64,000 nt of DNA from Linderina pennispora (lineage: Eukaryota > Kickxellomycota > Kickxellomycetes > Kickxellales > Kickxellaceae): NCBI RefSeq assembly GCF_002104995.1, contig NW_024468262.1, forward strand, positions 496,001 to 560,000. Reading direction: 5' to 3'. The stretch's first letter is position 1, and each line of letters begins with the position of its first letter. A model generated the notes under the pieces. The model was not told the DNA's origin. It worked only from the letters and a program-made list of their open reading frames with translations, and made no database searches. Shown piece by piece: positions 34,903 through 45,245 of the stretch. The translations under genes were made by a program, and so were the position numbers.

Positions 34903-35295
34903 ATGATTCAAATGAAATCCCGCCTCAACGTCATTGATAACTCGGGTGCCATCGTGGCCGAGTGCATCAAGGTGCTGAAGAACGCAAAGTGGGCCGAGGT
35001 AGGCGACGAGATCGTGGTGTCAGTGAAGAAGGCGAGGCCTATTTCCGACAAGACCTCGGGCAGTATGTCGGCAGCCAAGATCCGCAAGGGAGACGTGCGC
35101 CGGGCGCTTATTGTGCGGACAAAGAAGGAGGTCCGCCGCCCCGACGGCCGGTATGTGCGGTTTGACGATAACGCATGTGTGCTGCTCAACAACCAGCAGC
35201 AGCCGCTGGGCAGCCGCATCCTGGGCTTGGTTTCGGCGGAGCTGCGGTTCAAGAACTGGGTCAAGGTCGTGTCGCTGGCCCCGCGCGTGGTCTGA
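34903..35295 (+). CDS. MRPL38: mitochondrial large-subunit ribosomal protein uL14m
   Basis: A 130-residue protein. [20 protein letters not shown], then [27 protein letters not shown], and [20 protein letters not shown] and [13 protein letters not shown] are the L14 core, which binds 23S-type rRNA at the intersubunit face. The bacterial-type sequence (GxIxxSVKxA, no eukaryotic cytosolic L23 features) points to the mitochondrial form, called Mrpl38 in yeast. I chose the ATG at 34903 because the L14 fold begins there; the frame is open further upstream but that sequence has no conservation visible. Intact, single exon. Confidence 0.88.
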   Translation: MIQMKSRLNVIDNSGAIVAECIKVLKNAKWAEVGDEIVVSVKKARPISDKTSGSMSAAKIRKGDVRRALIVRTKKEVRRPDGRYVRFDDNACVLLNNQQQPLGSRILGLVSAELRFKNWVKVVSLAPRVV

Positions 35296-35531
35296 GCAGC
35301 ATCGCTGATCTGGATGGAGGGGTTTAGTACACTTTTTTTAAAAGGGAATAGAGTTTCAAAAATTGAAAAACTTTGGCAACCAAGAAAAAGGGGGAGGGCT
35401 GTGCGCTGGCTGGCGATCGAGGTGTTCTACCAGCAGAGAGCAGCAGGCCTAGGGCAAATAAAAAGATGAGTAGTTGGTGGTGAGTTCGAGGATTGGTGGT
35501 TTGCGAGTTGAGGACCAAGTAGGGGGTCTTT

Positions 35532-36579
35532 TTAGAGGAAGTAGTCAGGGGTCCGGCGTGTGACATGGGGCTCGCCACGTCTCGGAGCAGGGTCGAACTG
35601 CAGGAAGGTGTACTTCATGTTCTCAGTCAATCTCCATGATGGCGGCCTGGTTGCCACAGCGGTAGCAGTAGTTGGGCGCACTGAAGATGGTGACGACGTT
35701 CTTCTCCTGGCTCCAGTTGTAGCCCTCCATGACGAGCTGGTGAGCACGGGCAATCAGGGTCAGGCCGTTGTTGTGGTTGAACGCCTCCGAGATGTCCTGG
35801 CCGAATGTGTAGCCGGCGCCGCGAGGCGAGATGCCCCATCCGCACCGGTCGTCGGGGTCTGACCACAGCAGGTCGCACATGGGGCCCTCGTGTCGGGACC
35901 TCCTGCACGCGGTCCAGCGAGCGGATATGGTCAAGCGTGTCGATGCTGGGTGACAGACCGCCGTGGAGGCAGAAAATCTGCTCCTCAATGAGGGCGGTCA
36001 GCGGCAGGTAGTCAAACAGGTCCGTAAAGTGCTTCCACACCTCTGCGTTGCCGTATTTGCGCAGGCACTCGTCGTAGAAGCCATACACCTGCGTAATCTG
36101 TCTGCTCTCGTGATTGCCGCGCAGAATGGTAATGCGCTCGGGGAACCGAATCTTCATTGCCACCAGCAGCGTCACTGTCTCCACCGAATAGTACCCGCGG
36201 TCAACATAGTCGCCCATGAACAGGTAGTTTGTGTCAGGTGAATTGCCGCCGATTTTGAACAGTTCCACAAGGTCATGGAATTGTCCGTGGATGTCACCGC
36301 ACACCGTTACCGGACAGCGCACGGGCTGCACGTTCGACTCTTGCATGAGAACCTCCTTGGCCTAATTCAGAATGTGTGTTTAGCGAGCCATCTGATTTCC
36401 ACCTCCCCCTTCTTGCGCAAGGGCCTCACCGCGTCAAGCATTCTCGTGTTGTTTGTTATTAATTGGACACTTGCCTTGTCGCAGAGATTCTTGACGCTAA
36501 GCTCGCTCAGCTGCTTGCACTCAAACAGCTGCTCAATCCACGAATCGAGCGTGCCAATGTCAACTTCAAGCATGTCCAT
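35532..36579 (-). CDS. protein phosphatase 2A catalytic subunit
   Basis: Exon 1 (36579-36475) encodes [20 protein letters not shown] to NLCDK. Exon 2 starts [14 protein letters not shown] and contains the PPP signature motifs [54 protein letters not shown], then [40 protein letters not shown] and [18 protein letters not shown]. It ends TRRTPDYFL, the carboxymethylated Leu terminus diagnostic of PP2A (Pph21/22, PP2A-C), not PP4 or PP6. It works with A and B subunits in cell-cycle and signalling dephosphorylation. Two extra bases, near 35893 (EVP|HEGPM) and 35630 (EID|ENMKYTF), break the frame in this near-invariant protein. The intron is 36362-36474 with a GC donor. Confidence 0.95.
36362..36474 (-). 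other. GC-AG intron in the PP2A gene
   Basis: The exon ends GACAAG and the intron begins GCAAGT, ending AATTAG before GCCAAGGAG. Splicing here gives [13 protein letters not shown], the exact family sequence in phase 0. The donor is GC, not GT, but the flanking AG|GCAAGT is the usual context of the GC-AG class. Length is 113 bp. Confidence 0.8.
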
Positions 36580-37464
36580 GGTTGAAAAGGTAGGAGGGAA
36601 AAAAGAAAAAGTGTATGTGAAGTGGAAAAGAAGGGAGTATTTTTAGAAAAGAGGGAAAAGCGGTGCCCTTCGCCAGCATCGCAACTGGAGAATGACACAA
36701 AATTGTGCAGTCTCGTGTCGCGCAGCCTGCAGCCAATCGTGCTGCGCGCACGGGTTATTTACGTGTGCTCCCCTCGGCCGTATGCGCTAGGAGATGATGG
36801 ATGGTGATAGCGTCAGCACGTCAAGTCGATGGCTCTAGCTGCAGAAATGCTAGTCCCAGTTCCGCCAAGAGCAGCGCAGCTAGTAGATAACCAGTGGTCT
36901 AGAGTCGGCAGGCCAACTGGGATTTGCAACACCTTCCCCCCCCAACCACCTTGGGGCTGGTGTGTGCGCTGGAGGCAAGCGAGGATGGCCTGTAGCTCTT
37001 GTAGCAGATACCATGGTACAAGGATGGTGGAGGAGTCCAGCCAAGGAGTTCAGCCGACATGGGTTTTGGCTAGGCGCATATACGCAAATAGACCCAGGCA
37101 ATATGCAGATGTGAGCAGCGGGTGGCGAAGAATACGGAAAAGCGGGTCCGCTGTTGTGCTCTTGGGCAGACAAAGGGGAGAGTGTTGTTGACAAGACCTG
37201 TCCCTTTTATGCTATTCTAGAAAGCCCGCTGATTATTAAACACAGCAGGGCGTGCGTCGTTGCTGGCCCATGCTGTTCGCAATATTGCTAGCGTATATGC
37301 TATGAATACGTAAAGCCATGCATGTACTGTCCAGAGTGCCTGCTGCCAAATGCTCTTTGTTTGCTTATCTCTACTCTTGCCAGCATGCCGAACTGGCACA
37401 GCATCAGATACATATCTGCTGGCTCAGTGGATGTGGTGGCTGTTGTTTTGCAGCTGTGGAATAC
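36580..37464. other. intergenic
   Basis: About 885 bp upstream of PP2A and downstream of the Zuotin gene. Frames here are shadows without coding character. Confidence 0.4.
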
Positions 37465-39399
37465 CTAGGCCCCTGCTGCAGCAGCCTTCTTTGCACGGAC
37501 TTGCTCAGCCAGGTACTTGACCCGCAGCTTGCACTCCTTCTTGGTCCGACCCACCACAGCCTCGGCAATCTTGTCCCAACGGTCCGGGGCTTTGTACGAA
37601 GGCGGGTACGCCTGGAGTGCTCGTTCCAGCTGTGTCTGCTCCTGGGGCGCCCAAGGCCGCTCAGGCTTCGTCTCCTTCTTCTCAGCCGCCTTCTGCAGGA
37701 CCGGTCCATCATACCTGATCGATGCCTCGTTGGCCATGCGCTCGTCGTCGTGGTTGGCTTTCTTGTTCTGCAGCTCTTTGACCAGCATGCCGCCTCCTGT
37801 CCTGCTGCCCTTGCGCAGCTCGTTCGTCTTGTGCAAGAGCTCATCGCCCGAGCGTCGTGGGAATCCGCCGTGCTGCGAAAGCCACTTGCCGATTGTCTCC
37901 CAGCGGTTCAATGTGCCGCCAGGGAACTTGTTGGTGGCCTTAATGAGCAGCTCAAGCTCCTCGGCTGTCCACTCGCGCTGCTTCGACGCCGAAACCTGCC
38001 CAGCCTGCTTTAGTTGGCGGTCGCGCTTGACCGCGCTCAGCAATTTCGCTGCCACGGACAAACGACGAGAAGCTGATGGCCACTGCCGGGTTCTTCTCGA
38101 TGATGCTGGTGATCGCGGTGGCAGTCAGGGCCTGGATCTTGCTATGGTCGTTCTTGCATTCCCTGAGAGCGTCACGCAGCTTCACGGTAGCTTCATGCGA
38201 CAGGCTGTCCAAAAGCATATCAACTTCGGATTCGCGCGATGTACGTGTCATCGACGTCGTCTGCTGCGTGTTGTTGACCAGATAGCTGACAGCCTGGTAT
38301 AGCTCGCGCACAGCCTTCTTGTCTGCTCTCATCTCCTTCTTCTTCAGATCCACGCATGCGCTTCTCCTCAGCGGCCTGCTTGCGCTCTTCCTCTTCCTTT
38401 GCCAGCGCGATCCGACGCTTCTCTTCCTCGGCCTTCTGCTTCTCCATCTCGGCCTTCTTTGCCGCGGTCTCGCGGGCAATGCGCTTGAGCTCCTTTTCCT
38501 TGCGCTCCTCCTCCTTGTACTTTTCGATCCGTGGGTCCGCTGCCATAGCCTGCTCCACTAGTGTGGTGATGCGCTTGTTGTCCTTCCTTCTTGAGTCGCA
38601 TGCGCTCGGCCTTGTTCTTCTTGTCCTGCCACCGCTTTTCCTCGCGATTCTCGGTCGCCTCCTTCTCCTTGTCCAGATATTCGTACGACCGCCACGAGTC
38701 AAACCCAGTCCAGAACCGGTAGAACGCCTCGACCTGCTCCCGCGGCGCGTCAAAGTCGCCGAGCGAAGGCACGGGCTGCCGCTTCGAGAACCGGCCTTCG
38801 CGCTCAAACACAGAACCGTAGGTATCAAAGAAGGACTGTACGTCGTCTAGCTTTGCCTTGGGGAGCTCATCGGATATCGCCGGGTCGACCGAGTCGTACT
38901 GCCGGCGCTTGATTGGGTCGCTCAGCACCTCGTACGCCTTCTGCACACACTTGAAGAAGTTGTCGTCGTGGGCATTGCCCAAAGCTGCGCGCTTATCCGG
39001 ATGGAATTCGAGCGCACGCTGGTGATGCGCTTTCTTGATCTGCGCTGGCGTCGCCCTGTGACGCAGCGAGCCCAGCCCCAGCACGCGGTAGTGGTCCTGC
39101 TCTTTCCACCGAATCGGGTCCAGGTACAGGAGTTGCGGGTCAGCCGGGTCGACTATGAACTTCTCGGCAGCTGCCGAGTCAGCATCGAGTCGGGCCCTCT
39201 CCAGCTGCGCAGGGAGAATGTGCGTATCGTAATCATCGAGCTCGGTCAGGTTGTGCTCGCGCCGCCGGAGGTACGATTTGTAGTGGCTGCCCACTGCGTC
39301 GACGTGACCAACTGCGGGCTCACTGATCCCAGCATGCACAACAGCCTTGCACTGGGCTGTGTCAAACGAAGCGGGTACTGGTTGCAGAGTGAATTCCAT
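37465..39399 (-). CDS. ZUO1: Zuotin/DNAJC2 (MPP11) ribosome-associated J protein with SANT domains
   Basis: The order is a zuotin homology N-terminus, DHYRVLGLGSLRHRATPAQI, the J domain with RALEFHPDKRA, YEVLSDPIKRRQYDSVDP, then VEAFYRFWTGFDSWRSYEYL, NKRITTLVEQAMAADPRI, a long charged helix, and two SANT/Myb repeats (REWTAEELELLIKATNKFPG; RPWAPQEQTQLERALQAY with GRTKKECKLRVKYLAE). The HPD tripeptide stimulates Ssb-type Hsp70; with Ssz1 the protein forms the ribosome-associated complex at the tunnel exit. SANT repeats are absent in S. cerevisiae Zuo1 but present in DNAJC2. The ATG at 39397-39399 (MEFTLQPVPASFD) is chosen over an upstream one without conservation. Extra bases near 38590, 38350 and 38055 break the frame. 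Divergent with uS4m, 322 bp apart. Confidence 0.9.
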
Positions 39400-39721
39400 G
39401 ATGCACTGAAATGTAGACTTGAAAAACATACAGCGGCTGCAGAAAAATGCTGTCGAAACACGGCTTATGCTGGGTCACGTCACTTGCAGCCCATGCAGGC
39501 TGCTGATCCAGACCAGATCCAGTGATTGCATATCCGTAATCGCCTGTGATTCTTGCCGATATCTTTGAAAATTCCCCCTCAGCCCTTGCTTCCGATCCAC
39601 AGCCATCAGCACCTGGTGCTTGAGCACAACCTCTTTTAAACTTGCAGCTTCCAATTCGTTTTCCTTTCTTGCATTTCACTGGCAGTCGTGCAAACAAGCG
39701 GAAGACCAACAAAAGTAGACC
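39400..39721. promoter_or_regulatory. shared divergent promoter region of ZUO1 and uS4m genes
   Basis: 322 bp between two divergent translation-related genes; no coding signal. Joint control is an inference from the arrangement only. Confidence 0.4.
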
Positions 39722-40423
39722 ATGCCGCGCAAAATTCTGGAAAAGCTGAAGCTGTCGCGGGAAATCATTTCCCTGTCGTGGAATCCGCGCAACCTGTACC
39801 AGCTGGCGACAAAGACACGGCTGTTCAACATGAAGCAGAAGACGCTGTTCCAGCACATGTGGAAGGCGAAGCGGGACACGCGCGGCTACCACGATGCCAA
39901 CATCACCGAGCGTCAGTGGCTGCGCATGTTCAACCCGCGGCTGCCGACCCTGAACGTCAAGATGGGCAACAAGCCGTCGCACCCGAACGCCGCCGCGCTG
40001 CTGTACGCAGGTATGGAGCGGCGCCTGGACTTTATCGTGTTCCGGAGCCACTTTGCCTCGTCGATCTACATGGCGCGCCAGATGGTGATCCACGGCAAGG
40101 TCAAGGTCAATGGCAAGAAGCTTGCGTACCCGAGCCACACTGTCAAGGATGGCGATGTCGTGGCGGTTGATCCCGAGGCAGTGGTGACTCTGAAGAAGCC
40201 TGCCAATGGATCGGAGGAGCTGGACTTTGTGCCAGTCCCCTATATGCAGCCGTGGATGTTTGTGCCCGAGTACCTCGAGGTCAACTACAACACCTGCTCG
40301 ACCGTGTTCTTGCACGAGCCTGTTACCAAGCCGAACGCAACCGAGCTGCCGTCGCCTTATCCGCCAGAGTTCCACGCACTGGCCTTCAAGTACTACCTCC
40401 GCCGCGGACGCAGCAGAGAGTGA
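39722..40423 (+). CDS. NAM9: mitochondrial small-subunit ribosomal protein uS4m
   Basis: A 233-residue protein. The S4 RNA-binding domain is clear: MERRLDFIVFRSHFASSIYM, then ARQMVIHGKVKVNGKKLAYPS and VKDGDVVAVDPEA. The N-terminal part (MPRKILEKLKLSREIISLSW, TERQWLRMFNPRLP) and the long C-terminal extension (PWMFVPEYLEVNYNTCSTVF, LPSPYPPEFHALAFKYYLRR) match the fungal mitochondrial Nam9 type, not cytosolic uS4 (Rps9). It is an early-assembly protein of the mitoribosomal small subunit. No classical presequence is obvious beyond the basic start. Intact, single exon, 60 bp from the stop of the first acyl-CoA synthetase (convergent). Confidence 0.88.
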   Translation: MPRKILEKLKLSREIISLSWNPRNLYQLATKTRLFNMKQKTLFQHMWKAKRDTRGYHDANITERQWLRMFNPRLPTLNVKMGNKPSHPNAAALLYAGMERRLDFIVFRSHFASSIYMARQMVIHGKVKVNGKKLAYPSHTVKDGDVVAVDPEAVVTLKKPANGSEELDFVPVPYMQPWMFVPEYLEVNYNTCSTVFLHEPVTKPNATELPSPYPPEFHALAFKYYLRRGRSRE

Positions 40424-40482
40424 AGAGGCTTCAAAAGGATCAGATTAATTTCATATTGTCATTTAAAAACGAACGAGCGTGT

Positions 40483-42513
40483 TTAGTTGGTCTTGGAGGC
40501 GAGTTGGGTGTAGAGCCGGTCGATTACTTCTCTGTAGTGCGTTGCAGCAAAGTGCCGCTTGAGCTTGAGCGTGTTGGACAGCAGCTGGTTCTTGTCGATA
40601 TCGAATGCCTCTGGCTCGATGTGGATGGCGCGGATAATCTCAAATCCCTGCAGCTTCTGTGCACGTCCATGCTCGCTGAGTTTGCTGAGGAGCGCCTCGT
40701 TTACCTGCGGGTTTGAGCTCAGCGCTTCCAGCTCAGCCGACGAGTCCTCTGCGATCTCACGGGCCCATGGCACGAATGCATCCGGGTCAGGAACAACGAT
40801 AGCAACGAGCGATGACTTGTCCGAATCACCATGGATGTATGACTGCGAAATTAGCGGGTGCCGCTCATACACAACCTGGAGATAGTCTGGCGCAATATAC
40901 TCGCCCTGTGACAGCTTGAAGATGTTTTTCAGCCGGTCAATTATCGAAATGGTGCCGTCCAGGTTGATCTGGGCAATGTCGCCCGTGTACAGCCAGCCGT
41001 CCTTGATCGTCGCACTAGTCATAGCGTCGTCTTTGTAATATCCAGACATGATCGACTTGCCCTTAAGCAGCAGCTCGCCGCGCGGGCACGGCTGATCTGT
41101 TGACAGGTAGTTCATCTCGGGGCAGTCGCGCAGACGCACCGACATACCAGGCCGTGGTGGTCCGCAACTAGTCGAAGGCGGTACATCGATCAGCTCAATC
41201 ATACCGCAGGTGTTGGACTCGGTCATGCCGAATCCCTGAACAATCCTGGCGCAAAGAACCGTCTGGAGGAACTTTATGACATGGATGTCCATGGGCGCCG
41301 AGCCAACAACCATGGCATACAGCCTGCCGCCAAGCACGGCCTTGACCTTGTTAAACACCAGCATATCCCACAAGAAGTGGGTGCGCGAGCTGGTTCCCTC
41401 GTTTGCCCTGAGTTTCTGGCTCAGCGCGAGTCGGGCCAGGAACCCTTTGATGCCTGTGGCAGAATTGATACCGGTCGAGATCTTGTCGTAGACCCGGTTG
41501 AGGATTCGGGGGACGACTCCCATGAACGTCGGCTTCCGAGCCTGCAGGTCGTCGAGCAGGTTGGGGACCTTGCCACTGTAGTACCCAATTGCGCCATACT
41601 GGTACAGCGTAAAATACGTGACAAGACGCTCGAAGCAGTGGGCAAGCGGCAGAATAGAGAAGGTCTCTGGCCGATCAACGGGGTCCGCTCTAGCAACACC
41701 GTTTGCTGTGTTTGTAAACTGCTGGTGCGCTGTCACCACGCCCTTTGGGTTTCCGGACGTTCCGCTGGTGTAGGTGATGGAGCATGTGTCCTCGGGCATC
41801 GGCGGATGGGCCGTGGTTGGATTCTCTTTGCCGATGGCGACCACAGCGTCAATGTCGGTAAGGACGATGCCCAGTGAGTTTGCCCGGTCTTTGAGCTTGC
41901 TGACTATGTCCTGCGAGACTTCTGAGGCAATGACGTTCTTGGCCGGCCCATCCAATCGATCCATCGATATAATGACCTTGAGTAGCGGCGCTTGTTCCTT
42001 CAAATTGAGCAGCCTCTCGACCTTGTCGATAGAACAAACCAGCACCTCAATCTCAGAGTGGTTTAGAACATACTTGACTGAGTCTGTACCCAGCGTATCG
42101 TAAAGCGAGACAAAGTAGCGGTTGCCACGGTAGATGGCAAATTCTGTCAGATGCCACTCGGCGCGGTTGGCAGCGTAGATTGCAACGGGCGCCTGCTGCC
42201 CGGGAGACTTATCCGTGTACTTCCCAAAGATGCTGTCCAGGCCACTACCGTAGATGTTGACAAATATCTCGGCATCCGCCTTGCTAATCCAAGTGTAGTG
42301 GTCACCGAGCTTCTTGGCATCCGGGTCGAATGCGCGAGTGCCCATGCAGTTCCCGCTCGGGTCCTCATGTACCCAGCGCAGGAAGAGGTCGTACAGTGTC
42401 TGCCGCTCGCACTCAGATATATCGGGCAGGACTCCGCTGGGGTAGTCCGGGTGGCGGACAACATACGAGAAGCCTGGCTCTTGAGAGTCGGGGACGATAA
42501 ATGGTTTTGCCAT
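40483..42513 (-). CDS. long-chain acyl-CoA synthetase (copy 1, intact)
   Basis: About 676 residues, uninterrupted. The ATP/AMP motif ITYTSGTSGNPKGVV, ILPLAHCFERLVTYFTLYQY, the linker and fatty-acid signature region GWLYTGDIAQINLDGTISII followed by KLSQGEYIAPDYLQVVYERH are those of eukaryotic ACSL/Faa proteins. The reaction activates long-chain fatty acids to CoA thioesters through an acyl-adenylate, feeding lipid synthesis or peroxisomal/mitochondrial oxidation. The start MAKPFIVPDSQEPGFS is shared by all three copies and was preferred over an ATG six codons upstream. No membrane segment or peroxisome signal is evident (C-terminus LASKTN). It is the only frame-intact member of the tandem array and so the best candidate for the main active enzyme. 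Confidence 0.92.
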   Translation of the reverse strand: MAKPFIVPDSQEPGFSYVVRHPDYPSGVLPDISECERQTLYDLFLRWVHEDPSGNCMGTRAFDPDAKKLGDHYTWISKADAEIFVNIYGSGLDSIFGKYTDKSPGQQAPVAIYAANRAEWHLTEFAIYRGNRYFVSLYDTLGTDSVKYVLNHSEIEVLVCSIDKVERLLNLKEQAPLLKVIISMDRLDGPAKNVIASEVSQDIVSKLKDRANSLGIVLTDIDAVVAIGKENPTTAHPPMPEDTCSITYTSGTSGNPKGVVTAHQQFTNTANGVARADPVDRPETFSILPLAHCFERLVTYFTLYQYGAIGYYSGKVPNLLDDLQARKPTFMGVVPRILNRVYDKISTGINSATGIKGFLARLALSQKLRANEGTSSRTHFLWDMLVFNKVKAVLGGRLYAMVVGSAPMDIHVIKFLQTVLCARIVQGFGMTESNTCGMIELIDVPPSTSCGPPRPGMSVRLRDCPEMNYLSTDQPCPRGELLLKGKSIMSGYYKDDAMTSATIKDGWLYTGDIAQINLDGTISIIDRLKNIFKLSQGEYIAPDYLQVVYERHPLISQSYIHGDSDKSSLVAIVVPDPDAFVPWAREIAEDSSAELEALSSNPQVNEALLSKLSEHGRAQKLQGFEIIRAIHIEPEAFDIDKNQLLSNTLKLKRHFAATHYREVIDRLYTQLASKTN

Positions 42514-42798
42514 GTTGTGAAAATAGTTCAAAAATGCTGTGAGGAACGAAGCGACCAGCTCCTGCTCTTCGAGACGCGAGCACTTTTATCTGACCCCCTT
42601 GTCGCAACAAGGGGGCGCTGCTCGCAGGTCAATTTGCTCTTGCATGGTGCTTGCCTAACCTGAAACCCCAGGGTTGTCTTGGCATGTTTGCACTGAAGCC
42701 ACATTGCCCATATGATGCGCAAACAATGGATTCTTTGTTTTTGTTACTGAACAGCAAGCCTCCGCTACACAACCACCCTTTACCACGAGAAAATAAAT

Positions 42799-44834
42799 TC
42801 AATGCTGGCTGTGCGAAACATCAAGCTGGCTGTACAACTCGTCGATGGTGACTCGGTAGTAACTGGACAGCCAGGTTGCGCTTGATCTTGAACGTACTCG
42901 ATAGCAGGCAGTTGCTGGTGATGTCAAATGGTGTCAGCTCGCAGTATAGCGCGCGGACGAGCTCGAACCCCTGCAGCTTTCTTTCCCGCCCAAACTCTTC
43001 TAGTGAATTGAGCAGCGCTGCAGTGACATGGGCATTCGCACACAAGCCATGCATACCCGCGTTGTCATCGCTGGCGATCCAGCGAGCCCACTTTGTGAAC
43101 GTGCCGGGATCAGGGACAACAATTGCGACCAGTGCTGACCTGGTCGGGTCGCCGTAGATGAATATCTGCTGTACAAGCGGGTGTCTTTCGTATATAATCT
43201 GCAGGTACTCTGGTGCGACATACTCGCCCTGCGCAAGCTTAAATATGTCCTTGGAGCGGTCAATTATTGTGACTGTGCCGTTGGCGTTGAACTGCGCAAT
43301 GTCGCCGCTGTGCAGCCATCCGTCCTTGATCGTCTCAGCGGTCAGTGCATCGTTCTTGCAATATCCAGCCATGATTGAGTCGCCTTTCATTAGTAGCTCG
43401 CCGCGCGGACATGGCTTATCGGTCGACAGGTACCCGAGCTCGGGGCAGTCGCGCAGGCGCATCGATAAGCCGGGTTTTGGTCGCCCGACACTGTTGGTGG
43501 CTGCTTCGTCGGGCGTCTCCATTGCACCGCACGTGTTTGTTTCTGTCATCGCATACCCCTGGATGACCGTGCAGCACATGGCGATCTGCAAAAACTTTAC
43601 TGCGTCGACGTCGATCGGTGCGCTGCCGACAACTATTACCCGCATGCGACCGCCGAGCACAGCCTTGACGCGGTTAAACACTAGCACATCCCAGACTGTG
43701 TGTTTGTACGAGCCATTGGACTCAAAAATGCCCATCTTGTGTGTGACAGCGGTCTTTGCTAGGAACTTTTTGACGCCACTGGTGGAGTTTATAGATGTCC
43801 AGATGCTATCGTAGATGCGGTTCAATATACGCGGCACAGCCCCCATGGCAGTTGGCTTGAGTGCCTGTATATCGTCCAGGAACGTCGCTACCTTGCCGCT
43901 GAAATAGCCAATCGATCCATACCGAGAAATAACAAAATACGACACAAGCCGTTCGAAGCAGTGAGCCAACGGTATCAGCGAAAACAGCACCGGCGCTTCG
44001 AGGTCGATGTTGAGGCGCACAGCGTTCACTGATTTCATAAACTGGCAATGCTTGGTGACAACACCCTTGGGGTGGCCGGATGTGCCAGAAGTGTAGCTGA
44101 TTGAGCATATGTCTTCAGGGGATGGCAGGCAGCCAAGGCGTTGGATTCGAACGGACCCAGCTGGAGAACGACGATAATATCCGTTAGGGCGATGCCGAGT
44201 GATTCTGCCCTGCTCTTCACATCAGCAACGGAGTCCTTGGAGATCCCAGCAGAGACTATGTTTTTGCGCGGGCCATCAAGCGAGTCCATCGATATGATGA
44301 CCTGCAGGGACGGCACCCGGGCCTTCAAGTCCAGCAGGCTGCCGATCTTGTCAATCGAGCACACCAGAACCTCGACCTGCGTCTGGTTGAGCACATACTC
44401 GACCGAATCGGCGCCCAGCGTATCATATAGCGACACAAAGTAGGTGTCGACTGCGGTACGCCGCAAACTCAGTTAGTAGCCACTCGGCGCGATTCGAGGC
44501 ATAGATGCCAACTGGAGCCTGCTGACCAGCCTTCTTGTCGGTGAACTTTTCAAACAGCCAGTCCATCCCGCTGCCAAACTCGTCGACAAATTGCCCAGCC
44601 TCATACTTGGTCATCCACTGGTAATGCCCAAGCTTTCTAGTAACCGGGTCAAATAAGCGTGTTCCAAAAAAGTTGCCGTGCGGATCGTGCTTGATGCAGC
44701 GCTGGAACAAACCATACAGCGTCTGGTCAGCAGTTGGGGATGTCTGGCACTACTCCGTCCATGTAGTCTGGATGGCGGATCACGTACGAGAAGCCTGGCT
44801 CCTGGGAGTCGGGGACGATAAAGGGTTTGGCCAT
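42799..44834 (-). CDS. long-chain acyl-CoA synthetase (copy 2, broken frame)
   Basis: Same architecture as copy 1: start MAKPFIVPDSQEPGFSYVIR, SLYDTLGADSVEYVLNQTQV, SISYTSGTSGHPKGVVTKH, LIPLAHCFERLVSYFVISRY, GWLHSGDIAQFNANGTVTII and KLAQGEYVAPEYLQIIYERH. It differs from copies 1 and 3 in the signature region (HSGDIAQ, where YTGDIAQ is usual) and in its C-terminal tail (YYRVTIDELYSQLDVSHSQH), so it is an older duplicate. Frame changes lie near 44740, 44448 and 42860 (extra base) and near 44130 (missing base). With those repaired the protein is full length, about 675 residues, and all active-site motifs are present. It may have a different chain-length preference; that is inference. Confidence 0.85.
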
Positions 44835-45245
44835 TCTGCGTGTATTCGGGCGATGTGGAATTGTTAACTATAGAGGTAGCTCGACTGGAAAAGGGCTGTT
44901 GCTGGAGTGACGAAGACAAGGAGGCACGTTGGCTACGACTTGGCCAGTATTTTTGAGCTGATACCAAACAACTAGCGGGTGCCAGTTCTATTGACAATAT
45001 AGAGGCTTACATAGCTCAGCGATAAGCATTTCATGGCCAAGTTCCGCTGATAATTGTTCGGCAGAATGGACTGCAGCTGCGCCTCTCCAGTGCAGCAGGC
45101 AGCAGACAGCTTGGAATAAACTAGCCTGAACAAAACCACAGGACATAATGTTGCCACTCATATTGCAGTGAACTGGGTATATTAGGTGGCTATCAAAACA
45201 GACAAAACACAGCTGTGCCGAAAAAAATAAATAAAGGAAGGGACA
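44835..45245. other. intergenic between acyl-CoA synthetase copies 2 and 3
   Basis: About 410 bp with no coding signal; promoter of copy 2 and 3' region of copy 3. Confidence 0.4.
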
